Shown here piece by piece: positions 45,006-53,825 of a stretch of DNA of 64,000 nucleotides. Under the pieces are notes generated by a model. It was not told the origin of the DNA, made no database searches, and was given only the letters and a program-made list of their open reading frames with translations. Numbering within the stretch: position 1 is the first letter of the stretch; the number at the start of each line of letters is the position of its first letter. The stretch lies in assembly GCA_024407815.1 (NCBI GenBank), contig JAKSVS010000003.1, positions 5,165-69,164 on the forward strand. The letters are read 5' to 3'. The position numbers and the translations under genes are program-made. This stretch comes from Mycoplasmoidaceae bacterium. GTDB taxonomy: Bacteria > Bacillota_I > Bacilli_A > Mycoplasmatales > Mycoplasmoidaceae.

Positions 45006-45668
45006 ATGCTTCTAAGTTATACAAGCAAGCTAAATGGTGAAACATATCAGATTAGATTATGTGATAAACAATGGGGTATCAGTCAGCCGCTTGCTGAATC
45101 AAATTTGAAAGTAATTAAGAAAATAGTTGCTGATAAACCAGACTTAAATCAATTAAAATCAATTGATTTTAAGCTTTATCAACTAATAAAGCAATACAAA
45201 TTAGCTCAAGAGTTTATTAATAAGTATCTAAATCATACTAAATTAACCAAACAAATGCTTTGTTTAATATATTTAAAATATGTCTGAGACTGGAATAACA
45301 ACACCAAACAAGAGTATCGTAAGTTTTGGCATTCGCAAATAGCTTCTTGTTGTGGTTGCTGTTATAACACACCAAGAAATGTTAAATACATATTAGATTC
45401 GCTTCGAATGGAAGATGGCATCAAATTCTCCAGTTATTGATGGTTTGACTTCATTAATGCTCTATTCAATAAAAGAAAAGAGCTTAAATGCAAGGAAAGA
45501 ACAATCTATTGAATGTATAAAGCAAATTCAAATGAAGGTTTAATCTCTGGTAGATTTAAAAATGATAATCCGAAAGCTTTTGCTGAAAAGAAACTTCAAA
45601 AAGAACGGCAACAGCAATACACCTTAGAATCCATTAGCGACGATTTGTATTTTAAAAACGGATTCTAA
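45006..45668 (+). CDS. Element-borne protein, replication initiator candidate
   Basis: 220 aa, soluble and basic. Cys-rich centre SQIASCCGCCYNTPRN, then VKYILDSLRMEDGI, and a Lys/Glu/Gln-rich tail (FAEKKLQKERQQQY). Three TGA Trp codons. First gene inside the left end, and 125 bases before four direct repeats spaced two helical turns apart, which is the usual layout of a Rep protein and its iterons. That link is positional; no Rep family motif is certain. Confidence 0.55.
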
Positions 45669-45792
45669 AACAATTACAACTTTATAACTAACAATTAATC
45701 CTTGATTAATCTTTTTTATTTACTATACATAGCATTTTTTAACTATGTATAGCTTTTTCTAATAATTATGCGATTAACAATCTTAAATATAA

Positions 45793-45864
45793 TTAGCACC
45801 CTACTATTTATGGTAGCACCCTAAAAAATGATAGTAGCACTCTCAAATTATCGTTAGCACCCTA
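45793..45864 (+). repeat. Four iteron-like direct repeats
   Basis: TAGCACCCT (third copy TAGCACTCT) starts at 45794, 45814, 45835 and 45855: spacing 20, 21 and 20 bp. The rest of 45669-45948 is A+T-rich, with a hairpin CTATACATAG/CTATGTATAG at about 45723-45751 and no gene. Confidence 0.75.
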
Positions 45865-45948
45865 TATGAAAATAATAAAGAGAATAATATAGAGAATAAA
45901 AAAGAGACTAATATATAGTCTCTTAGGGTATTTAGATTGGAATTAAAC

Positions 45949-46233
45949 TTATCTGGTTAATTCATTGACTTCTACTACATGTTCGAAATCTTGTTTTAAT
46001 GTATTAACATCTTTTCTTAGTGTGTTGACATCTTTTCTAAGTGATGTGACTTCTTGTTTAAGTGGTTTAAATTCTTTATCAACGAAGATTTGAAACCAAG
46101 TAGGAGCTTTGGTGTCTCTTGGTTTTCTGTGACCGCCTCTACCACCATCTGCTTTAATCCTTGACAATTGAATTTCATCATTGATTAAATTCTTATTTCT
46201 TTTAGCACTATCAATTCTATATTTTGTAGACAT
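45949..46233 (-). CDS. Small GGRG-motif coiled-coil protein B
   Basis: 94 aa. N-terminus like protein A (MSTKYRIDSAKRNKNL), basic KADGGRGGHRKPRD, then a coiled coil with an exact heptad repeat LRKDVNTLRKDVNTLKQD. Intact. Lies between the iterons and luxS. Function unknown; oligomeric nucleic-acid-binding protein is a guess. Confidence 0.65.
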   Translation of the reverse strand: MSTKYRIDSAKRNKNLINDEIQLSRIKADGGRGGHRKPRDTKAPTWFQIFVDKEFKPLKQEVTSLRKDVNTLRKDVNTLKQDFEHVVEVNELTR

Positions 46234-46256
46234 ATATTTATTATATATTAATTAAT

Positions 46257-46691
46257 TTAATATTTTCATGTTCAATTATTTCTTTGTTTATATCAATTGT
46301 TTCATTCTTTTTTAGCTATAAACAACGACAAGTTAGCAAAATGACCGCAGCTAAACTTATCTTTAGCTGGAATAGATTTAACAGAATTAATGTATCTATC
46401 TAACCCAGACAAAGTTTGTTTTATTCAGTTAATGTCTTTCTTACCATAAACAATTAAATAAAAACCAGTTTGACACCCCATAGGCCCAAAATAAAGCTTT
46501 TGTTTATATTTGGAATAATAAGTTGCTATTAAATGCTCAAGTGAGTGAATAGTACTATTAGATAGATATTTGCCATTGTTTGGCACTTTAAACCTAAAAT
46601 CAAAGGTTGTTATGAAGCAACCATTGGTGTGTTGTCAAAAATTGTTTATTCATAAATATATTACTATATTTTGATATTGTGTTATTTGCAT
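46257..46691 (-). CDS. luxS: LuxS, S-ribosylhomocysteine lyase homologue
   Basis: 144 aa, near LuxS length. TTFDFRFKVPN matches the family T-x-F-D-x-R-F-x-x-P-N; zinc ligands His-His and catalytic Glu are in TIHSLEHL; the catalytic Cys is in GPMGCQTGFYL; the third zinc ligand Cys is in KFSCGHF. All residues needed for catalysis are therefore present. The reaction is S-ribosylhomocysteine to homocysteine and DPD (AI-2 precursor). The N-terminus is shorter and diverged, and Trp-rich (six TGA). Minus strand, behind the recombinase. LuxS is not expected in mollicutes. Confidence 0.88.
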
Positions 46692-46725
46692 AATTTATAG
46701 CATATCACAAGTATTTATAAATTAG

Positions 46726-47654
46726 TTATACCTCCTCCTTTCTTTGACTTAAATACGATTTATTAAAATAAAGATTATTTGTCTTAATTAAATACCCATT
46801 AATCAACCCATTAGCTATATCACAAGCATCATAATTCCTTGCTGAGCTAATTATGTAATGATTAATAACCACATTTGGAGTATTTCCCAACACCATAGCA
46901 ATAGTATTGACATCAACTCCAGCTTCGTGCATTACAGAAGCTTTAGTTCTTCTTAATACATGTGCTGTAAATCTGAAAGGTAATTTAGCTCATAACTTAA
47001 ATGCCATTAGATTATGAACAATTGATGACTTGTTTAGCCCTATTTTGTCATCGCAAAAGAAAACATAAGCATCATAAGGTATGTATACCTCTCTCTCATC
47101 TTACATGTCTTTTCTGTATTAATAATTATTTCAACTAGCTTATTACCAGAAATCTTACTTGTAATTATTCTGTTTGGTAAGTTTTTGTTAAAGACAATAG
47201 AAGTCAATTCTCCAATTCTCATCCCAGAACAAAGCAAAGTTTCAAATACATAGAATAATTTAATTCTTGTATTTTTAATGTGTTCCATTAAATTACTGTC
47301 TATGCTATTTGCATCATCAATCCATTCTCTAAACTTTTGCCTTATGTAATTTACTTGTGTTCTGTCTAGTCTTGTTGTAAGCTTTGAAATTTCACCACCT
47401 CTGGATACTATGTATTTTGGGTTAAATTTTATACCATAATAATTGTTAAAAGCTCACTTAAATATTGCTGACCTAATATGTCCAGTATTATTGTTTGCTA
47501 TACTTTGTATTATTTCGTTAGCTTTTGCCACATCTTTTTTTACATTCCCAGTAAAGCAATCTTTATAGCTTCTTATAACATAAAAGTAAGATTTGTCTCT
47601 TTTGGCCATTGCTAATTTTAATAATTCATTAAATGTAATAATTGGTGATATCAT
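46726..47654 (-). pseudogene. Tyrosine recombinase (integrase), frameshifted in a GA repeat
   Basis: About 310 codons. Catalytic Arg I in CSGMRIGELTS, H-x-x-R as AHVLRRTKAS, and the Tyr nucleophile region LGNTPNVVINHYI, where the second His is Asn (LGN). The frame slips at GATGAGAGAGAGG near 47088-47100: KTCKMRE should continue VYIPYDAYVFF, but two extra bases (one GA unit) or one missing base force a stop at 47040. The start ATG 47654 is good. It should catalyse integration at tRNA-Phe. Dinucleotide slippage could be reversible. Confidence 0.82.
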
Positions 47655-47761
47655 AATATAGAATTATGACTATCTTTTTGTCTAAAAATTAGACAAAATT
47701 GCTTTAAAAAACTGCTAAAGCAATTAACTTAAAAAATTTCATTATTTTTTATTTTAAAAAT

Positions 47762-49387
47762 CTAATTAACTTCTAAAGTTCTTTGAATTTCAGCATCTAT
47801 TTCTCTGACATTCTCATCTCGTTCTTTTGCAAGTTCTCGTTTAGCAAGCAATTCATTTATTAATAACTGCTTTGCTTCATACTCTTTTCTCATCTCATGA
47901 ATATAAAGTTTTTGTGTACCCAAGAATACTTTATCTAATTCAGTTATTTTTTTAATATGCATTTGTGAAATCTTATGCTTGTATTCTCTACACTTTTGCT
48001 TATAAGCATATCGATATTCGTTTTGTGCTTTAGATTTTAAATAAAATTTAAAATTGAAATCACTTTCAATAAGCTTTTGTTGCTCCAGACCAATTTCCTT
48101 ACAAGCACCTAAAACCTTATTGCCTAAGCTAATTCTTTGCTCATATTGTAGTTGCTGCAAGAATTCTTTTGTATGATTAGAAACTTTTATAGCTTTATCA
48201 ATTTTCTTATTATCGCTATTTAGTGATAATAATCTATTACTTATTTGATTGTTCTGTGTAGCTTCTAAACTATATGTAATTAAATCAAGTTTTTTAGAAA
48301 ATGTTTTATCTGTCTTAATTAAGTGTTTTGTTAAATAACTATAATCTTCTACACGACCAGAGACATTATTTTGCTTTGATACAAAATCAACAACACTATC
48401 AATCTTATTTAAAATAACTTTAGCATCTAAAACCTTTAAAGGTTTTTCATATAAAAGCTTTTGCTTTACATTTTTATCTAAATCATTAATAGTAATGCCA
48501 TTAGCTTTATATGTTCTGCCAAAAGTATCTAATAAAGCATTATGGACTTTCTCATCTCAAGTTTTAAATAACTCTTTCTCTTTTTCAGCTGAAAGATTTG
48601 ACATTCTTAATAGGTTTGCATATTGCAACCTTCCAGAAGTTCCTTTTATTTCTCTTATATCTTGAGATAATTCAATTACTTTTTCAACACATAAATCATT
48701 AGTTCGAATTTCTTGTTTAAATTCAGCATCTAAAAGATGCTTTGCTGTTAAAAGCTTTTGAATAATAGGTTCTTTAATTCTATCTAATGTTCTACAATCA
48801 ACATATTTTCTAACTTTATTTCTTACACACAAACTTGTCATACAATTTTTCTTATCTCGATAATCAACCAATCTATTTGATTCAATTCCTTTAGGTTGAA
48901 AGATAGTAATATGTATATGGGTGTGCTTAGTATTAGTATGCATTGCTGCATAATAAGTTCAATCTTTTTCATTGAACTTATGAGATTTGATAAAAGCATT
49001 AAAGTAATAAATACAAGCTTCTTTTGCTGACTTTTTATCTTTAAAGCCAAAATACTTACTTACACCAGCTGATAAAGATATAACACCACAATGAATAATA
49101 GAATCCTTAGCTACCTTTTGTCTATTAACATTGTCTTTTGTAAATATAGGAATATTAACTTGCTTAGTTTCTTTTGTTTGGTGTTCAGATAGATATTTGC
49201 TAAAGTTTTCATATTCTGTTACATTTCTCTCAGCATCTACTGGATGTTCATCTTCATTTTCTAAATAACGAAAGAATTCACCTTGTGAATAAAAATTATA
49301 AACATTACCAGTCTTTTTAGTTACTGGATTAAATTTGGTTGTAGTAGGAATGATAAAACTAAAATTACAGATAGCTGGCTTAAACAT
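47762..49387 (-). CDS. HUH relaxase (mobilisation protein)
   Basis: 541 aa. HUH motif in TKHTHIHITIFQP (three His) at about 155, preceded by CGVISLSAGVSKYFGFKD and by candidate Tyr residues. C-terminal two thirds are long helices and coiled coil (YKQKCREYKHKISQMHIKK). Intact with TGA Trp codons. Resembles MOB_P/MobL-type relaxases; the exact family is uncertain. It would nick oriT and pilot the strand to VirD4, whose gene ends two bases upstream. Confidence 0.8.
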
Positions 49388-49389
49388 AC

Positions 49390-51351
49390 TTATTTCTTCT
49401 TATTCTTCTTTTTGTTACCTAACTTAGATACAGCTTTAGAAATAGCTCTTCACCTTGCTATATCTTTACTTGTTGGTTTTTTCTTTTTCTTAGCCTTTTT
49501 AGGTTTTTTAGCTGTATTAACAGCTTTGACAGGTTTTGGCATATCTTTTATCAAGTTTAGCCAATTTGGAGCTTCTATAGGCTTAATTTTGCTTATAGGA
49601 GTATTCTTACAAGTTAATAAAGGAACTTTATTAGGATTAAACTTCTTTTCATTAACCTCTATGTTTTCTTTGTATCACTTTGTTTGATTAATTGGACTTG
49701 TCTTAGCTCATCTTGGTTTGTTACTTAACAACCAAACTAAAATCTTACCAACTGGAATATGTAAAATTTCTTCTTGTGATATTACTGGAACATTTTCCCA
49801 GTAATAATTTGTGGAAGTAACCTTCCCTTCTGGGTTCTTATTGTAAGATTTTGTCTTTCTTTTAGTCATTCCAAAGGAATTTGACCAAACTCGAGCTAAA
49901 TCAGTATCTTGTGTTTTAATAATAACTTTGATACCACAATTTTCTTGAATTGTGTCCCATTCTCTTCCATACTTAATTTTAAGTTGCGAAAGGGATTGGA
50001 ACACTAACATACATCTAATCTTTTTGCTTAGACCAATAGTTATCAAATTTGATAACCCAGCAATTGGTGGAATATTGCCAGCTTCTTCACCAATTAGCAT
50101 AACCGGTCTAACATCTGGATTAGATTCTCTATCTTCTAGATTATTAATCTTAGTTAGTAAATGTTGTAAATAAATTGAACTAAGCTTTGCTTCTGGATTA
50201 ATATCAGTAGTTGATGTTTGATTAGGTGATAAGGAAATAAATAATGCTGTAGGCTTGTCTGTGAAGGTGTTTAAGTCAATATCAGTTTGGTTGGTTAAAT
50301 ACTTAACACCAGCATTAGAAAAGAATGTTAAAGCTACAGCAGCTGTAGATTTGATACCAGCAAATGTTTGTTTTGATTGAGCAGTATCTATCAAAACACT
50401 TTGATGCAAGAAGACAATATGTTTCTTATTAGTGATAGCTGAAAGTATGTCTATCCAACTTTGAGTATCAATTTCATTGAATTGTTTAAAAAGTTGATTA
50501 AAAGTAAAATTTGCTTTATTTATTCCTAAAGCAAGATTTATGTAAATAATAAACTTAAATAAATTTCTAGCCGCTTTAACTCAGTATTGTTCGCCTTTGC
50601 TATTATCTTCTGTATAGAAGATTAAATCTATCAAAGCATCAACTTGTGCTGAAACTAATTGTTCATATTTCAATTCAATATCTGAATTTGTTTCAGCATT
50701 CATAAATTTGTCGTAGTTATCTCAAATTTCATCTAAAGGGTTTAAACGATTAGAATTTGTTGGATTGGTTACATCAAGCTTCCAAATTCTATAGCCGTGC
50801 TTTTCCAAGTATAAGCTTGTTAGCTTATACAATTCATTTTTTGGGTCAGTAATGACAAAGCACGGCTTGTTATTACAACTTGCATTTGCTAATATTGTCG
50901 GTAAAACAAAACCTTGAGTTTTACCACTTCTTGTCATACCGAAAACAAGCATATTGGCATTTTCAAAATGCTTATATGCAAGTTATTTAGGACTGCTTTT
51001 GCAGTCCAAGATTCAACCCTTGGTTGGCGAAGCATCCGCGATTGGAACAACCGCGCTACCGATTTTTTTTCATTCTTTATCTGATAGCATACCAGACAAG
51101 CTATTCTTGTCACCGCTCTTACCATTTCTATTAGTTCAAATTGCAAATCCAGAACCGCAAATGGTAAGAGCTAATGCTATCAAGAATGAAAGTCTGTTGC
51201 TTCATCAATTAGTATCTCGATGAAGCACAACATTGAATACTAAATATAGCAGTCCAACCGATGCTAAGTATAGGACTGCAAATCCTAAAATTATCCCAGC
51301 AATATATATGATAATTTTCTTTCAATTTATTTTAGGTAATTCTATGCTCAT
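49390..51351 (-). pseudogene. VirD4/TraG coupling protein with an in-frame TAA
   Basis: 654 codons. Two N-terminal TM helices (IIIYIAGIILGFAVLYLA; LSFLIALALTICGSGFAIW), Walker A GMTRSGKTQGF, Walker B PVMLIGEEAGNIPP, and a Lys-rich C-terminal tail (AKKKKKPTSKD). At 50983-50985 a TAA interrupts SSPK-TAA-LAYKHFENANMLVFG, after a 7-bp hairpin GGACTGC/GCAGTCC. The ATPase part could restart at ATG 50952. As it stands the TM anchor is separated from the motor. It would link relaxosome and channel. Confidence 0.85.
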
Positions 51352-51575
51352 ACTTTATATTTTTTTTGGCAGCGATGCCGCCGATTTTTTTATTCCATTT
51401 GATTATAGATTTGGAATGTCAAAAATCGTAGGAGCATAAAGCAAATAGTGGGTACAATGTTAGTAGTACCCATATATTCATATATGGGTACACTATTTGC
51501 TCTTTCTTTTTCGAATAAATGCTACCGCATTTTACTTCATTTTTATGTTAGTTAATAACATATAATTTAATAGTT
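51352..51575. promoter_or_regulatory. Intergenic region with nested palindromes, oriT candidate
   Basis: Outer arms GCAAATAGTG/CACTATTTGC (51441-51450, 51491-51500) enclose a perfect 12-bp hairpin GTACCCATATAT/ATATATGGGTAC (51466-51491) and a partial copy GGGTAC at 51450. A second hairpin, GGCAGCGATGCCGCC, is at 51367-51381 between T runs. The region separates the divergent virD4 and AAA-HEPN genes; no ORF. Confidence 0.5.
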
Positions 51576-52823
51576 ATGATTAAGACTATAACTTTTGGTG
51601 ATAATGTTAAATTATTTGGTGGTCAGAGACTAAATTTTCTTAAAGAGAATAAAGTACCATATAAATACATTTTGTTAATAGGTGAGAATGGGGTTGGAAA
51701 AACTAATCTGTTAAATTTGTTTTACTATATTCAAATAGACAAACAGAAATGTAATTCTCAAGTAAAAGAAGCATTAACTGATAACAAAAATTTAATGCAT
51801 TGATATTCAGATACTGGTTATTATTTGCCAGTAACTCATTGGCAATTATTCTCAAATAAAAATATCATATATATCCCATCTTTTGGTATTCTAAACTCTA
51901 ACACATATCAAAATTATGAAAATGATAGTGAATATAATAATTGACCAAAACTTAGAAATTTATTGGTAGAGTTATGTGAAAAGGATAGAGAAAATGGAAA
52001 CACTAAACAAATCACAATGTTTAATGATTTAGTTAATTCATTTTTATCTAATGAAAAGATTTATTTAAAATATACTTATAAATCACCAAATCCTAAAACA
52101 CAAAACAGCAATATTTATACTGCTTATACTTTTTGAGCTAATGAAGATAAAAATATAGATTTACAATTTGTTAGCTCTGGGCAACAAAAAGCTTTGTATT
52201 GAGCAACAATACTACATAATTTTAATGAAAACAAGGAAAATGATAACACTATTCATTTGGTTGATGAACCAGAAAATGATTGACACCCAGAATTACAAAA
52301 AGAATTTGCTAATAAATTTGTCAAAGATACAAAGAAACAAGTAATTATTGCTACACATTCACCTTTTATTGTTGAATCATTTTTAAAATATCATAAAGAT
52401 GAAACACTTTTAATATGATTACAAAAAAATAATAATAAAATCGATATTACATATATGTTAAATAATGATAAAATTGTGTTGCCAACAATTTCTCTTGCTG
52501 AAATTAATTACGTAGTATATAAGATAATTTCAGCAGATTACCATTCAATGTTGTATGGATATTTGAGTAGTTTGCTAACTGAAAAAGATAATAGAATGCT
52601 TATAACTGATTTTGATAAAAAAATAATTAGTTTAATGGGGAATAATCCAACTCTTAAAAATGACCCATTTCATAAAAAAGATGTTTCACTACCAACTTAT
52701 ATTAGAAATTGTATTGACCATCCAGAGAATAAACAAAGAGTCATTTATACTGATGATGAATTAACAAAATCAATCGAAATATTAAGAAAAATAATTGAAC
52801 AAATTAAAAAAGATAGCAATTAG
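51576..52823 (+). CDS. AAA ATPase with C-terminal HEPN-like motif, defence candidate
   Basis: 415 aa. ABC/OLD-type ATPase: Walker A LIGENGVGKTN at about 37, signature VSSGQQKAL, Walker B IHLVDEPEND and H-loop ATHSPF. The C-terminus has LPTYIRNCIDHPENKQ, an R-x4-H pattern (RNCIDH) as in HEPN ribonucleases, then a helical end. AAA-HEPN proteins such as PrrC/RloC-like tRNA nucleases or PtuA-type ATPases act in phage defence. Only plus-strand gene in the middle of the transfer operon, hence cargo. Function inferred. Confidence 0.75.
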
Positions 52824-52838
52824 CTATCTTTTCTTTTT
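52808..52838. terminator. Bidirectional terminator
   Basis: AAAAAAGATAGCAATTAGCTATCTTTTCTTTTT: stem AGATAGC/GCTATCT between convergent genes. Confidence 0.75.
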
Positions 52839-52961
52839 GTTTTCATATAAATAAACAACTTTAGCTCATTCTTGTTTCTGCTGCTTTGTATATTTGCAAG
52901 GAAACATAAAAGCTTCAGCAAGCTTAGATTTAGCTTCCTTGTATTGCTTTGAACTATACAT
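52824..52961 (-). CDS. Small basic protein
   Basis: 45 aa: M-Y-S-S-K-Q-Y-K-E-A-K-S-K-L start, FPCKYTKQQKQEWAKVVYLY, basic end. Its ATG overlaps the stop of the upstream gene by eight bases. Last gene of the transfer operon, ending at the terminator. Unknown. Confidence 0.55.
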
Positions 52962-53316
52962 AGTTTATACAATTAGCTAAATTTAGCATTGCTTTAGGTT
53001 TATCTGGGTCAAAACCTAAAGAAACTAAGAATGGGAATAAGAATTCCCACATCAATGGTATTGCAATACCAGCTACACAAACTAAGATAATGAATTTAAG
53101 CATAGATTTAGCTGCTGTGGAAAAGCAGCTCTTTCATGCCATATCTTGTTCGTTATGCAACTTAATTGCTTGGTTAAATATTTGGTATGTTACCATAATA
53201 ACACCAATAGCAACTCCAGCTAAGAACATGGCTTGAAAAACTCAGTGAACAGCCTTTGCTGCTGTTTCACCTCACATTTTTTCAACTATTTCTCAGTAAC
53301 TTGAACCATTAGACAT
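52954..53316 (-). CDS. Two-helix membrane protein, VirB2/TrbC-like candidate
   Basis: 120 aa. TM helices at about 28-45 (WVFQAMFLAGVAIGVIMV) and 72-95 (MLKFIILVCVAGIAIPLMWEFLFPF) around a charged loop. Size and two-helix topology fit pilin-like VirB2 proteins of Gram-positive type IV systems, but sequence proof is lacking. GGAGGAAAG ribosome site overlaps the upstream RHH gene. Confidence 0.6.
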
Positions 53317-53317
53317 A

Positions 53318-53524
53318 TTACTTTCCTCCTTTCCTATGACTTTTTTTAGGCATTATTTTGATAATCTTATTTAAGACCTTTTGGTCTTTAGCTTTGATAT
53401 AAAGCTTTATTGCTCTTTCAACTATTGTGAAAGTGGTCACTTTATCTTGCTTGGACAATTCCTCTATCTTTTGATAGATGTCCTTCGCTATAACCATTTT
53501 CGTATATCAAGTCATTTTTGGCAT
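53318..53524 (-). CDS. Ribbon-helix-helix protein 1
   Basis: 68 aa. A strand-helix-helix pattern: WYTKMVIAKDIYQKIEELSK then TFTIVERAIKLYIK. Typical RHH size, so a DNA-binding regulator or relaxosome accessory. ATG overlaps the TAA of RHH 2 (TAATG). Confidence 0.65.
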
Positions 53525-53823
53525 TATCGTTTCTTTCCTCCTTTGATTACTATTTCTTGTGTTTCTAATAACTTATCTATTACTGCTTGATTAGATTTAG
53601 TATTGAATTCAATTGTCTTTTTCAACTGAACAATGCTTTCAGCATTCTTACTTGCTAAATCTACTAACAACTGATGCTCTCCAGTCTTTTGTCATTCCAT
53701 TTGCTCATAAGCTCTTCTTCACTTATCAATCATTTCGGTTTTAGGAATGTTAGCCTTTCTTGCTGCTTTTTCTAATTCTTCTAAGGTATGAGGCCAAATT
53801 CTTGTTTTAACATAATTGTCCAT
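53524..53823 (-). CDS. Ribbon-helix-helix / coiled-coil protein 2
   Basis: 99 aa. NYVKTRIWPHTLEELEKAAR, ANIPKTEMIDKWRRAYE gives an RHH-like N-terminus; a coiled coil follows (NAESIVQLKKTIEFNTKSNQ). Starts three bases after the virB4 frame ends, with GGAGG inside that end. Possible relaxosome protein. Confidence 0.62.
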
Positions 53824-53825
53824 AA

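Noticed and set aside
45793..45864. CRISPR array
   Set aside because: Units are only 9-10 bp, spacers about 11 bp, no cas genes.
50952..50983. VirD4 as two deliberately separate genes
   Set aside because: No ribosome site precedes ATG 50952 and both parts join in one conserved frame; a split cannot be excluded but a nonsense lesion is simpler.
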